Source: Pseudomonas citri (lineage in GTDB: Bacteria > Pseudomonadota > Gammaproteobacteria > Pseudomonadales > Pseudomonadaceae). From it: a stretch of DNA of 64,000 nucleotides. Position 1 is the first letter of the stretch, and each line of letters opens with the position of its first letter. A program made the position numbers and the translations under genes. The DNA lies in NCBI RefSeq assembly GCF_025336485.1, contig NZ_JAODAB010000001.1, positions 419,886 to 483,885 on the forward strand, in the 5' to 3' direction. This document shows positions 7,993 to 16,621 of this stretch, piece by piece. Below the pieces are notes generated by a model. It was not told the origin of the DNA. It was given only the letters and a program-made list of their open reading frames with translations, and did not search any database.

Positions 7993-9342
7993 ATGAGCAT
8001 CGAGGCATTTGGTTACAAACAGGAATTGCGACGCAGCCTGTCGCTGACAGACCTGGTGGTGTACGGGATGATTTTCATGATTCCCATCGCACCGTTCGGC
8101 GTCTATGGCTACGTGAACGCCGAGGCGTCGGGGATGGTGCCGCTGGCGTACCTCATCGGCATGGTGGCGATGCTGTTCACCGCGCTGAGCTACGGCAGCA
8201 TGGCCCGGGCATTCCCGGTCGCCGGTTCAGTCTATTCCTACGCCCAGCGAGGCCTTGACCCGCATGTCGGGTTCCTCGCCGGCTGGCTGATGCTGCTGGA
8301 CTACCTGCTGATCCCGCCGCTGTTGTACGTCTACGCCGCCATGGCGCTCAATCACCTGTATCCGGACATCCCCAAGGTTGGTTTCATCCTGGCGTTCCTG
8401 TTGAGCGCGACCTTTGTGAACCTGAGGGGAATCACCTTCACGGCACGGATGAACATCCTCTTCCTGCTGGCGCAACTGGTGGTGCTGGGGATCTTCCTGT
8501 CCTACGCCTGGAATGCCCTGCACGACGGCGCGGGCAACGGCCAACTGACCCTGGCACCGCTGTACAGCGCCGAGCACTTCAACTTCGCGCTGTTGATGCA
8601 AGCGGTGTCGATCGCCGTGTTGTCGTTCCTGGGGTTCGATGCGATTTCCACCCTGGCCGAAGAAATCAAAGGCGACCCAGGTCGCAGCGTCGGTAAAGCG
8701 GCGCTGGTGACCTTGCTGGTAATGGGCGGGATATTCGTGGTGCAGACCTGGATCGCCAGCGACCTGGCGGCCGGCATGGGTTTCAAGTCCGCCGACACGG
8801 CATTCTATGAAATCGCCGAGCGGGCGGGTGGCAACTGGCTGGCGACCCTGACCGCGGTCGCCACGGCATTGTCCTGGGGCGTGGCCGTGGCAATCACCTC
8901 CCAAGCGGCGGTGTCGCGCCTGTTGTTCGGCATGGCCCGGGACGGCAAGTTGCCCAAGGCACTGGCCAAGGTCCATCCACGCCACAACACCCCGTACTGG
9001 AGCATCTACCTGGTCGCCGTGCTGTCGCTGTTGATCTGCTACCTGTTCATCGACGCCGTGGATACCCTCACCTCCCTGGTCAACTTCGGCGCCCTGAGCG
9101 GTTTCATGTTGCTGCACATAACGGTGATCAACCATTACTGGCGCCGCCAGCGCTCCGGTCGGGTGATCCGCCACCTGATCTGCCCGCTGGTCGGCTTCGG
9201 CATCGTCGCCGCCATCATGTACAACATGGGCGTGGATGCACAGAAACTCGGCCTGGTCTGGATGGCCGCCGGCGTGATCTATCTGTGTGTGCTCAACAAG
9301 TTCGGCGCCGGCGCTGCCCTGCCCGACCCAGCCGGACAATAA
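7993..9342 (+). CDS. APC-family amino acid/amine permease
   Basis: A 449-residue inner-membrane permease with about 12 hydrophobic segments. The APC signature near the N-terminus (SLTDLVVYGMIFMIPIAPFG) and the conserved FLGFDAISTLAEEIKGDPGR motif in the middle are clear. Secondary transporters of this group (PuuP-like) import putrescine, amines or amino acids by proton symport. A GAAAAGG-type ribosome site precedes ATG 7993. It is the uptake step of the cluster and so the best guide to substrate class: a small amine or amino acid. Confidence 0.87.
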   Translation: MSIEAFGYKQELRRSLSLTDLVVYGMIFMIPIAPFGVYGYVNAEASGMVPLAYLIGMVAMLFTALSYGSMARAFPVAGSVYSYAQRGLDPHVGFLAGWLMLLDYLLIPPLLYVYAAMALNHLYPDIPKVGFILAFLLSATFVNLRGITFTARMNILFLLAQLVVLGIFLSYAWNALHDGAGNGQLTLAPLYSAEHFNFALLMQAVSIAVLSFLGFDAISTLAEEIKGDPGRSVGKAALVTLLVMGGIFVVQTWIASDLAAGMGFKSADTAFYEIAERAGGNWLATLTAVATALSWGVAVAITSQAAVSRLLFGMARDGKLPKALAKVHPRHNTPYWSIYLVAVLSLLICYLFIDAVDTLTSLVNFGALSGFMLLHITVINHYWRRQRSGRVIRHLICPLVGFGIVAAIMYNMGVDAQKLGLVWMAAGVIYLCVLNKFGAGAALPDPAGQ

Positions 9343-9428
9343 GAAGGCTGGCAGGCCGAAGGATCGGCCAGCCATCGCGACGACGCGAGGCTATCGACAG
9401 TGATTGTCATGGAACAGGAGTGTTATCC

Positions 9429-10445
9429 ATGCTGGCCTTACGACCAGTCCAACCCACCGATCTGCCGCAACTGCAACAACTGGCCCGTGACAGCCTGGTG
9501 GGTGTCGCTTCGCTGGCGGACGACAGCGCGGACCTGCGGGAAAAGATCCTCGCCTCGTGCGCCGCGCTCCAGGCCAATGTGCAAAGCCCGGGCGGAGAAC
9601 GCTATGTGTTCGTCCTCCAGGACCTGGTATCGGGACGCCTGGCAGGCTGTTCGCAGATCCTCGCCTGCACCGGTTACGACGAACCGTTCTACAGCCTGCG
9701 CAACCGACCGTTTTCCAGCGCATCCCGGGAGCTGAATATCCAGCACGGCGTGCCTGCGCTGTCGCTGTGCCAGGACCTCGCCGGCCAGACGCTGCTGCGC
9801 GGCTTTCACATCGATGCCGGGCGGGCGCGCACGTCGGCGTCGGAGTTGCTGTCCCGCGCCCGATTGCTATTCATCGCCGCCCACCCCCAGCGCTTTGCCA
9901 AATCGGTCATCGCTGAAATCGTCGGTTTCAGCAACGAGGACAACCAGTCGCCCTTCTGGGACGCTGTCGGCCAGCATTTCTTCGACCTGCCCTACGCCGA
10001 AGCCGAACGCCTGCGCGGTTTGCAGAGCCGGTCCTTTCTCGCCGAACTGATGCCCCAATACCCGATCTACGTACCGATGCTGCCACCAGCCGCCCGGGCC
10101 TGCATCGGCCAAGTGCATCCTGGCGTCCAGGAAACCTTCGACATCCTCGTGCGCGAGGGCTTCGAACCCCACAACTATGTCGATATTTTCGATGGCGGCC
10201 CGACCTTGCACGCCCGAACCGCGTGCATCCGTTCCGTCCGCCACAGCCGCCTGGCGACGGTCCGACCCAGCCGGCAGATCGACGCCCGGGGCCGCTACCT
10301 GGTGAGCAACGACGGCCTGCACAACTTCCGCGCCGTGGTCGCCGAACTGGACGTTCCCGCCGAAGGGCCCGTGGGTCTGACGCCTGATCTGCTGATCGCG
10401 CTGGAGGTCGGGGACGGCGACCGGATCCGGATGGTGGCTTTATGA
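9429..10445 (+). CDS. Arginine N-succinyltransferase-like subunit (AruF/AstA family), copy 1
   Basis: A 338-residue AstA-family acyltransferase beginning MLALRPVQPTDLPQLQQLA. Conserved blocks include LLSRARLLFIAAHPQRFAKSVIAEI, SPFWDAVGQHFF and AELMPQYPIYV. The CoA-binding loop region reads GRARTSASELLS rather than the glycine-rich R-x-x-G-x-x-G form of the partner gene, suggesting it is the non-catalytic-type subunit, as AruF is beside AruG. CAGGAG lies 8 nt before ATG 9429. In P. aeruginosa AruF and AruG form a heteromer that succinylates arginine and ornithine. Here the usual aruC, aruD and aruB partners are absent. Confidence 0.82.
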   Translation: MLALRPVQPTDLPQLQQLARDSLVGVASLADDSADLREKILASCAALQANVQSPGGERYVFVLQDLVSGRLAGCSQILACTGYDEPFYSLRNRPFSSASRELNIQHGVPALSLCQDLAGQTLLRGFHIDAGRARTSASELLSRARLLFIAAHPQRFAKSVIAEIVGFSNEDNQSPFWDAVGQHFFDLPYAEAERLRGLQSRSFLAELMPQYPIYVPMLPPAARACIGQVHPGVQETFDILVREGFEPHNYVDIFDGGPTLHARTACIRSVRHSRLATVRPSRQIDARGRYLVSNDGLHNFRAVVAELDVPAEGPVGLTPDLLIALEVGDGDRIRMVAL

Positions 10446-10503
10446 AGACCACCCCATGGCGCATGCCCTGTCCGTCGGGCCAACACGATGAAGGAGCCGC
10501 CAC

Positions 10504-11535
10504 ATGATCGTCCGTCCGGTCGCCATCAGCGACCTGCCCGCGTTGCTGGACCTCACCCGGTGCGCAGGTCCCGGTTTCACCAGCCTGCCGGTCAACGAGG
10601 AACGCCTTGCCCATCGGGTGCGCTGGGCCCAGCGCACCTTCTCCGGGCAGGTCGAACGCGCCGATGCCGATTACCTGTTCGTGCTCGAGGACCGGGAGCA
10701 CCGAGTGATCGGAGTCAGTGCGCTGACCGGGGCGGTGGGGCTGCGCGAGCCCTGGTACAACTATCGGGTCGGGGTCACCGTCAGCTCGGCACCGCAACTG
10801 GGCATCCGCCGGCAGATCCCGACGCTGTTTCTCAACAACGAGATGACCGGGCAATCGGAAGTCTGCTCATTGTTCCTGCATCCCGAGCAACGCCGAGGCC
10901 ATAACGGACGCCTGCTGTCCCTGGCGCGCTTGCTGTTCGTGGCGGAATTCTCCCAACTGTTCGGCGAAAAACTGATTGCCGAACTGCGCGGCCACGCCGA
11001 TGCACAAGGTTGCTCACCGTTCTGGGACAGCCTGGGGCGACACTTTTTCAGGAAGGATTTCAGCTACGCCGACCAGTTATCGAGCATGGGCAACAAACCG
11101 GCCATCGCCGAACTGATGCCACGCCAACCGCTGTATACCTGCCTGCTCACCGAACAGGCCCAGGCCGTGATCGGCAAGGCCCACCCCAATGTCGAACCGG
11201 CCATGAAGATTCTCGGCGCCGAGGGTTTCAGCCACAGAGGCTACGTCGACATCTTCGACGCCGGCCCGGTGATCGAGGCGCCGGTGGCAAAGATCCGCAC
11301 GGTGCGCGACAGCCAGTCGCTGGTCCTGGCCATTGGCACTCCGGATGAACAGGCCCCGGTGTGGCTGATCCACAACCGGCGCCTGGAAAACTGCCGCGTC
11401 ACCAGCGCCCGGGCCCACCAACATGGCCAGGATCTGCTCGTCGACCGCTACACCGCCATGCGCCTGCAAGTGCAACCGGGGGACACGATTCGCGCCGTGC
11501 CGTTGCTCAGACATGGTCGCCCCATAGCCGCCTAG
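10504..11535 (+). CDS. Arginine N-succinyltransferase-like subunit (AruG/AstA family), copy 2
   Basis: A 343-residue AstA-family protein beginning MIVRPVAISDLPALLDL. It carries a proper acyl-CoA loop (LHPEQRRGHNGRLLSLARLLF, residues ~124-144) and the SPFWDSLGRHFF and AELMPRQPLYTCLL blocks. With copy 1 upstream it should form an AruFG-like heteromer transferring succinyl from succinyl-CoA to an alpha-amino group. An AAGGAG ribosome site is close before ATG 10504. The TAG stop lies inside a CTAG that begins a MITE-like end. It may be a true arginine enzyme or may act on the substrate handled by the upstream genes. Confidence 0.83.
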   Translation: MIVRPVAISDLPALLDLTRCAGPGFTSLPVNEERLAHRVRWAQRTFSGQVERADADYLFVLEDREHRVIGVSALTGAVGLREPWYNYRVGVTVSSAPQLGIRRQIPTLFLNNEMTGQSEVCSLFLHPEQRRGHNGRLLSLARLLFVAEFSQLFGEKLIAELRGHADAQGCSPFWDSLGRHFFRKDFSYADQLSSMGNKPAIAELMPRQPLYTCLLTEQAQAVIGKAHPNVEPAMKILGAEGFSHRGYVDIFDAGPVIEAPVAKIRTVRDSQSLVLAIGTPDEQAPVWLIHNRRLENCRVTSARAHQHGQDLLVDRYTAMRLQVQPGDTIRAVPLLRHGRPIAA

Positions 11536-11551
11536 GCTGTGTACGAAACGT
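11535..11551 (+). repeat. Solo MITE-like terminal repeat after the succinyltransferase gene
   Basis: GGCTGTGTACGAAACGT matches the terminal repeat of the complete element at 25797-25936 at 15 of 17 positions and also follows CTA, so the stop codon TAG of the upstream gene is part of the CTAG target. I find no matching right end downstream, so this is a decayed or solo end. Confidence 0.5.
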
Positions 11552-11691
11552 CGAGTGGCCAATGGATGATGCGCAGCCGGCATCGCCCATGCGCATTCGT
11601 CATCATTCTTGTCTGTTGCCCGTGATAGCCTTTGCTACCTTCGGCGTTGACACCTTTGCTCAAGCCTTTCCATTCCATTGGTGGAACTCAC

Positions 11692-12561
11692 ATGTCCAGG
11701 CTTTCCCATCAAGATTTGCGCCGTAGCTTTCGCCAATTGCTGGCGTCCGACTCCTGCTATCACACCGCCTCCGTGTTCGACCCGATGTCGGCGCGCATTG
11801 CCGCCGACCTGGGTTTTGAAGTGGGGATCCTGGGAGGCTCGGTCGCGTCGTTGCAAGTATTGGGGGCCCCGGACTTTGCCCTGATCACCCTCAGCGAGTT
11901 CGCCGAACAGGCCACCCGCATCGGTCGCGTCGCCCAGTTGCCGGTGATCGCCGATGCCGACCACGGCTACGGCAACGCCCTGAACGTGATGCGCACCATC
12001 ATCGAACTGGAACGTGCCGGCGTGGCCGCGTTGACCATCGAGGACACCTTGCTGCCCGCCCAGTTCGGGCGTAAATCCACCGACCTGATCAGCGTCTCCG
12101 AAGGCGTCGGCAAGATTCGCGCAGCGCTGGAGGCGCGGGTCGATCCGGAAATGGCGATCATTGCGCGGACCAATGCCGGGATCTTGCCCGTCCAGGAAAT
12201 CATCAGCCGAACCCGGCAATACGAACGTGCCGGCGCGGACGGGATTTGCATGGTAGGCGTGCAAAACTTCGAGCACCTGGAGCAGATCAGCGAGAACCTG
12301 ACGGTGCCGTTGATGCTGGTCACCTATGGCAACCCCTTGCTGCGCGACGACAAACGCCTGGCCGAACTGGGTGTGAGAGTGACCATCGACGGCCACGGCG
12401 CCTACTTCGCGGCGATCAAGGCCACCTACGACAGCCTGCGCGAACAACGGCAGATCTTCACCCAGGCATCGGACCTCAGCGCCACCGAACTGACCCACAC
12501 CTACACCCAGCCTGAGGAATACATCCGCTGGGCCGAGGAGTACATGAGCGTCAAGGAGTGA
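11692..12561 (+). CDS. Isocitrate lyase/PEP mutase superfamily decarboxylase (oxaloacetate decarboxylase type)
   Basis: A 289-residue TIM-barrel protein of the PEP mutase/isocitrate lyase superfamily. [20 protein letters not shown] is the Mg-binding loop, and [12 protein letters not shown] with AIIARTNAG follow. The sequence resembles the Pseudomonas PA4872-type oxaloacetate decarboxylase, which lacks the KKCGH catalytic loop of true isocitrate lyases. The start at 11692 ([11 protein letters not shown]) matches the family N-terminus; an in-frame ATG at 11632 has no advantage. It is probably monocistronic, closed by the REPIN downstream. Confidence 0.85.
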   Translation: MSRLSHQDLRRSFRQLLASDSCYHTASVFDPMSARIAADLGFEVGILGGSVASLQVLGAPDFALITLSEFAEQATRIGRVAQLPVIADADHGYGNALNVMRTIIELERAGVAALTIEDTLLPAQFGRKSTDLISVSEGVGKIRAALEARVDPEMAIIARTNAGILPVQEIISRTRQYERAGADGICMVGVQNFEHLEQISENLTVPLMLVTYGNPLLRDDKRLAELGVRVTIDGHGAYFAAIKATYDSLREQRQIFTQASDLSATELTHTYTQPEEYIRWAEEYMSVKE

Positions 12562-12570
12562 ACGTTCCTT

Positions 12571-12660
12571 GTGGGAGCCAAGCTTGCTCGCGATAACGGT
12601 GTATCAGCCTGCAGTGAGGTTGAATGTACCGCCATCATCGCGAGCAAGCTTGGCTCCCAC
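12571..12660. repeat. REPIN: two inverted REP sequences
   Basis: Two perfect 24-bp inverted copies (12571-12594 and 12637-12660), each beginning GTGGGAGCCAAGCTTGCTCG, flank a 42-nt spacer. This head-to-head REP doublet is typical of Pseudomonas REPINs, mobilised by a RAYT transposase elsewhere in the genome. It sits between convergent genes and may also act as a terminator. Confidence 0.9.
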
Positions 12661-12689
12661 AGAGTCCACAGGCAAGGTGAAACGCGCCC

Positions 12690-13919
12690 TCAGCGCCCGC
12701 TGCGCAGCATCTCCCGCGGCACGTACTTGCCGATCTCGAACTTGCCGATCGCGGCACGATGGACTTCATCCGGCCCGTCGGCCAGGCGCAAGGTACGTTG
12801 CATGGCGTACATGTAGGCCAGCGGGAAATCATTGGAGACTCCCGCCCCGCCGTGGATCTGGATCGCCCGGTCGATGACCTTCAGGGCCACGTTCGGCGCG
12901 ACGACCTTGATCTGGGCGATTTCGCTTTTCGCCACCTTGTTGCCGACGGTGTCCATCATGTACGCCGCCTTCAACGTCAGCAGACGCGCCATGTCGATCT
13001 CCATCCGCGAGTCGGCAATCTTGTCGACGTTACCGCCCAGGCGCGCCAACGGCTGGCCGAACGCGGTGCGGCTGACCGCACGCTTGCACATCAACTCCAA
13101 CGCACGCTCGGCCATGCCAATGGAACGCATGCAGTGATGAATCCGGCCCGGGCCGAGACGACCCTGGGCGATTTCAAAACCGCGCCCTTCACCCAACAGG
13201 ACATTCTCGTAAGGCACCCGCACGTTGTCGAACAGCACCTCGGCATGGCCGTGCGGCGCATCGTCGTAGCCGAACACCGGCAGTGGCCGGACGATCTTGA
13301 CCCCGGGGGTGTCCACCGGTACCAGGATCATCGAATGCTGGGCATGGCGCGGCGCATCCGGGTTGCTCAGGCCCATGAAGATCAGGATCTTGCAGCGCGG
13401 ATCGCAGGCGCCGGACGTCCACCACTTCTTGCCGTTGATCACCCACTGGTCGCCGTCACGCTCGGCACGGGCGGCCATGTTGGTGGCGTCCGAAGAGGCC
13501 ACGTCCGGCTCGGTCATGGCAAAGGCCGAGCGAATCTCGCCGCGCAATAGCGGCTCGAGCCAACGCTGCTTTTGTTCTTCATTGGCGTAGCGCACCAGCA
13601 CTTCCATGTTGCCGGTGTCTGGCGCCGAGCAATTGAACGGCTCGGGCCCCAGCAGCGAACGGCCCATGATCTCCGCCAACGGCGCGTACTCCAGGTTGGT
13701 CAGCCCTGCCCCCAGTTCGGACTCAGGCAGAAACAAATTCCAAAGACCTTCCGCCTTGGCCTTCACCTTGAGCTCTTCCATGATGGCCGTGGGTTGCCAA
13801 CGGTCGCCTTCGGCCACTTGCCGCTCGAACACCGCTTCGGCCGGGTAGACATGGGCATCCATGAACGCCGTGACGCGTTCACGCAGTTCCTGAACCTTGG
13901 GGGAGTAGGCAAAATCCAT
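12690..13919 (-). CDS. Acyl-CoA dehydrogenase (ACAD11-like)
   Basis: A 409-residue FAD-dependent acyl-CoA dehydrogenase. [15 protein letters not shown] is the flavin/substrate signature (residues ~135-150), followed by [13 protein letters not shown] and, at the C-terminus, [34 protein letters not shown]. The [11 protein letters not shown] ending is typical of the ACAD10/11-like group, which often takes long or branched substrates. ATG 13919 has AAGAAGG upstream; the GTG three codons earlier would sit on top of that site. It is divergent from a LysR regulator that probably controls it. Confidence 0.88.
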   Translation of the reverse strand: MDFAYSPKVQELRERVTAFMDAHVYPAEAVFERQVAEGDRWQPTAIMEELKVKAKAEGLWNLFLPESELGAGLTNLEYAPLAEIMGRSLLGPEPFNCSAPDTGNMEVLVRYANEEQKQRWLEPLLRGEIRSAFAMTEPDVASSDATNMAARAERDGDQWVINGKKWWTSGACDPRCKILIFMGLSNPDAPRHAQHSMILVPVDTPGVKIVRPLPVFGYDDAPHGHAEVLFDNVRVPYENVLLGEGRGFEIAQGRLGPGRIHHCMRSIGMAERALELMCKRAVSRTAFGQPLARLGGNVDKIADSRMEIDMARLLTLKAAYMMDTVGNKVAKSEIAQIKVVAPNVALKVIDRAIQIHGGAGVSNDFPLAYMYAMQRTLRLADGPDEVHRAAIGKFEIGKYVPREMLRSGR

Positions 13920-14096
13920 CGGCAGCACCTTCTTGGCAGAGGTTGGTTTTGGTCATGGAATCGATGCTAGTTCAGCTACGAAAATTTACCTAACCTATTC
14001 TCGGCGTGTATTAACATTCATCACCGATATATGTTTCACTGATTCGCATCGCCACCCGGCACCTCATAACAAGCCCAAGAACAAGAGTGCAGCGCC

Positions 14097-15026
14097 ATGA
14101 ATCTGAGCAAGGTCGATCTCAACCTTTTCATTGTCTTCGACGCGATCTACACCGAAGCCAACCTGACCCGCGCCGGACAGATCGTCGGCATCACTCAACC
14201 GGCCGTGTCCAACGCCCTGGCGCGTCTGCGCGAAACCTTCAACGACCCGTTGTTCGTGCGTACCGCCCAAGGCATGGTGCCCACGCCCATGGCCCAGAAC
14301 ATCATCGGGCCGGTGCGCAACGCCTTGTCGCTGCTGCGGGTGTCAGTCCAGGAAAGTCGGATCTTCAACCCGTTGCAAGCGGTCAAGACCTACCGCATCA
14401 GCATGACCGACCTCACCGAAGGTGTGATCCTGCCGCCGCTGTTCCAGCGCCTGCGTCGCCTGGCGCCGACCGTGGCGATCGAAAGTTTCCTGTCCAAGCG
14501 CCGGGAAACCACCAAGGAACTGGCCGCCGGCCGCCTCGATTTCGCCGTGGACGCCCCCCTCAACACCGACCCGCAAGTGCGTCACGTCAAGTTGATGGAA
14601 GACCGCTACGTGTGCGCCATGCGCAAAGGCCATCCATTGGCGGGCAAGGAAAAAATCAACCTCGATGACTACCTGGCCCAGACCCACGTGCACATCTCCA
14701 GCCGCCGCAACGGCCTGGGCTACGTGGACCTGGCGTTGGGCAAGATGGGCATCCAGCGCAAGATCGCCCTGCGCTCCCAGCATTACCTGATGGCATCCCA
14801 GGTGCTGCAGCAAACCGACATGGTCATGACTGTGCCCGAGCGCTTTGCGCGTCGCCACGACCTGCATGCCTTTTCACTGCCGGTCAACGATGTGCCACCG
14901 GTGGAAACCCATCTCTACTGGCATGAAAGCACCGACCAGGACCCGGCCAACCGCTGGATGCGCGAGCAGATGATCGAGCTCTGCCAACAGGTGACAGCCC
15001 ATGAGAAGAAGCTCGAGAAGGTTTAG
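14097..15026 (+). CDS. LysR-family transcriptional regulator
   Basis: A 309-residue LysR protein. Residues ~5-65 hold the winged HTH (LTRAGQIVGITQPAVSNALARLRETFNDPLFVR), followed by a linker helix and an effector-binding domain from ~92 on. The N-terminus MNLSKVDLNLFIVFDAIY resembles the NodD/LeuO-like branch. It is divergent from the acyl-CoA dehydrogenase with about 175 bp between starts, the standard arrangement for LysR control, and the AT-rich space before it can hold both promoters. The inducer is unknown. Confidence 0.88.
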   Translation: MNLSKVDLNLFIVFDAIYTEANLTRAGQIVGITQPAVSNALARLRETFNDPLFVRTAQGMVPTPMAQNIIGPVRNALSLLRVSVQESRIFNPLQAVKTYRISMTDLTEGVILPPLFQRLRRLAPTVAIESFLSKRRETTKELAAGRLDFAVDAPLNTDPQVRHVKLMEDRYVCAMRKGHPLAGKEKINLDDYLAQTHVHISSRRNGLGYVDLALGKMGIQRKIALRSQHYLMASQVLQQTDMVMTVPERFARRHDLHAFSLPVNDVPPVETHLYWHESTDQDPANRWMREQMIELCQQVTAHEKKLEKV

Positions 15027-15033
15027 ACGATGA

Positions 15034-15061
15034 ATCCTGTGGGAGCTGGCTCCCACAGGAT
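15034..15061. terminator. Perfect hairpin after the LysR gene
   Basis: A 13-bp perfect inverted repeat (ATCCTGTGGGAGC / GCTCCCACAGGAT) with a 2-nt centre begins 8 bp after the lysR stop. The GTGGGAGC core relates it to REP repeats. It probably ends lysR transcription, though no U-tract follows. Confidence 0.55.
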
Positions 15062-15080
15062 CTCTACGCAGCTCCGTTGC

Positions 15081-15096
15081 TTGACGTGCACGTCAA
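15081..15096. promoter_or_regulatory. Palindrome upstream of liuR, candidate LiuR operator
   Basis: TTGACGTGCACGTCAA is a perfect 16-bp dyad 45 bp before the liuR start. It contains a -35-like TTGACG and sits where MerR-family regulators bind, with a weak -10-like TTAGCT 17 nt later. It resembles the two liuA-upstream sites (TTTACGTTAACGTAAA type) in length and in its outer bases, so autoregulation by LiuR is plausible. Confidence 0.55.
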
Positions 15097-15141
15097 CCTG
15101 CCTTTAGCTTAGCGCCAGCCCCTTTCGTTTCGAGCGCTTCC

Positions 15142-15543
15142 ATGAGCAGCCAGACCTACAGCATCTCCGACCTCGCCCGCGAACTGGACATCACCACCCG
15201 GGCCATTCGCTTCTATGAAGAACAAGGCTTGTTGAGCCCGGAACGACGAGGCCAGGAACGCATTTATTCACCACGGGACAAGGTCAGCCTGAAGCTGATC
15301 CTGCGCGGCAAGCGCATTGGTTTTTCCCTGGCCGAGTGCCGCGAACTGATCGAACTCTACGACCCTTCCAGTGGCAATCAGAAACAACTGCACAGCATGC
15401 TGGCGAAAATCGCCGAACGGCGCGAGCAGCTCGAACAGCAACTGCTGGACATCGAACAGATGAAGCTGGAACTCGACACCGCCGAAGAGCGCTGCATCCA
15501 GGCGCTGGAGCAGACGCTCAAGGGCCAGGACAGCGTCCAATAA
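15142..15543 (+). CDS. liuR: MerR-family regulator of leucine/isovalerate degradation
   Basis: A 133-residue MerR regulator. The N-terminal HTH (YSISDLARELDITTRAIRFYEEQGLL, residues ~6-31) and the wing are followed by a coiled-coil dimerisation helix (~80-125). It lacks metal-binding cysteines apart from one near the C-terminus, as LiuR does. LiuR controls the liu genes in proteobacteria, and the lyase gene liuE follows 27 bp downstream, with liuABCD behind matching operators further on. It probably represses or modulates its targets in response to a pathway acyl-CoA. Confidence 0.9.
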   Translation: MSSQTYSISDLARELDITTRAIRFYEEQGLLSPERRGQERIYSPRDKVSLKLILRGKRIGFSLAECRELIELYDPSSGNQKQLHSMLAKIAERREQLEQQLLDIEQMKLELDTAEERCIQALEQTLKGQDSVQ

Positions 15544-15570
15544 CGATCCACTACTACAGGTCAACTCCCC

Positions 15571-16470
15571 ATGCCCCTTCCCTCCTTTGTACGCTTGATC
15601 GAAGTCGGCCCTCGCGATGGGTTGCAGAACGAAGCACAGCCCATCAGCGTCGCCGACAAGGTGCGCCTGGTGGATGCCTTGAGCGCCGCCGGCCTGGGCT
15701 ACATCGAAGTCGGTAGTTTCGTCTCGCCCAAGTGGGTGCCGCAGATGGCCGGCTCCGCCGAGGTGTTCGCGCAGATCCAGCGCAAGCCTGGCGTGACCTA
15801 TGGCGCCCTGGCACCCAACCTGCGGGGTTTTGAAGACGCGCTGGCGGCGGGCGTAAAAGAAGTGGCGGTGTTCGCCGCTGCGTCCGAAGCGTTCTCCCAA
15901 CGCAACATCAACTGTTCTATCCAGGACAGCCTGGAGCGCTTCGTGCCGATCATGGACGCGGCCAGGCAACACGGTGTCAGCGTGCGAGGCTACGTATCCT
16001 GCGTATTGGGTTGTCCGTACGAAGGCGACGTTAAGCCCGAGCAAGTGGCGTGGGTCGCCCGCGAACTGTATGCCATGGGCTGTTATGAAGTGTCCCTGGG
16101 GGACACCATCGGCACCGGTACCGCCGGTGCCACGCGCAAAATGTTCGAAGTGGTTTCGGCGCAAGTCCCCCGCGACAAGCTGGCAGGACATTTCCACGAC
16201 ACTTATGGCCAGGCCATGGCCAACGTGTATGCCAGCCTGCTGGAAGGTATCGCAGTATTCGACAGCTCGATTGCCGGCCTCGGCGGCTGCCCCTACGCCA
16301 AGGGCGCCAGCGGGAACGTTGCCACCGAAGACGTGTTGTACCTGCTCAACGGCCTGGGTATCGAGACCGGTGTCGACCTGGACGCGCTGATCGCCGCGGG
16401 TCGGCAGATCTGCGACGTGCTGGGGCGTCCGACCGGCTCGCGGGTCGCCAAGGCGCGCAGTGCGCAATAA
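15571..16470 (+). CDS. liuE: Hydroxymethylglutaryl-CoA lyase
   Basis: Cleaves 3-hydroxy-3-methylglutaryl-CoA to acetyl-CoA and acetoacetate, the last step of leucine degradation (also called mvaB). The 299-residue TIM-barrel shows EVGPRDGLQNE (residues ~11-21), the metal-binding HFHDTYGQ, and the active-site loop GLGGCPYAKGASGNVATED, including the catalytic Cys. It follows liuR closely and is separated from the rest of the liu genes by the CrcY-type RNA, a gene order matching the neighbourhood of crcY in P. putida. Confidence 0.95.
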   Translation: MPLPSFVRLIEVGPRDGLQNEAQPISVADKVRLVDALSAAGLGYIEVGSFVSPKWVPQMAGSAEVFAQIQRKPGVTYGALAPNLRGFEDALAAGVKEVAVFAAASEAFSQRNINCSIQDSLERFVPIMDAARQHGVSVRGYVSCVLGCPYEGDVKPEQVAWVARELYAMGCYEVSLGDTIGTGTAGATRKMFEVVSAQVPRDKLAGHFHDTYGQAMANVYASLLEGIAVFDSSIAGLGGCPYAKGASGNVATEDVLYLLNGLGIETGVDLDALIAAGRQICDVLGRPTGSRVAKARSAQ

Positions 16471-16474
16471 GGGT

Positions 16475-16512
16475 GTTACCGCGCCCCATGTAACGCAGGT
16501 GAAACGAGTAAC
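16475..16512 (+). promoter_or_regulatory. Candidate CbrB activator sites upstream of the CrcY-type RNA
   Basis: GTTAC (16475-16479) and GTAAC (16490-16494) form an inverted pair with a 10-nt spacer, and a further GTAAC lies at 16508-16512. They sit about 110-150 bp before the expected transcription start, the right distance for a sigma54 enhancer. CrcZ and CrcY promoters are activated by CbrB from sites of the GTTAC...GTAAC type. Confidence 0.6.
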
Positions 16513-16594
16513 ACGGAAACAATTTTTCGGGATTGCGGCCGCTTGATTTTCAGCCATAAAACTCAACAGATTGATTTATAAGGATTTTTAAAAG

Positions 16595-16611
16595 TTGGCA
16601 CGCCGCCTGCT
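16595..16611 (+). promoter_or_regulatory. Sigma54 (-24/-12) promoter
   Basis: TTGGCACGCCGCCTGCT matches the RpoN consensus with exact spacing: GG at 16597-16598, ten bases, GC at 16609-16610. Start of transcription is expected near 16621-16622, at the GCACAACAAG sequence that opens the A-rich RNA. RpoN dependence is a known property of CrcZ/CrcY genes. Confidence 0.85.
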
Positions 16612-16621
16612 ATATCTCTGG

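Noticed and set aside
8227..9375. 382-codon minus-strand open frame opposite the APC permease
   Set aside because: Shadow of a transmembrane gene; composition (His, Gln, Arg rich) is typical of antisense frames here.
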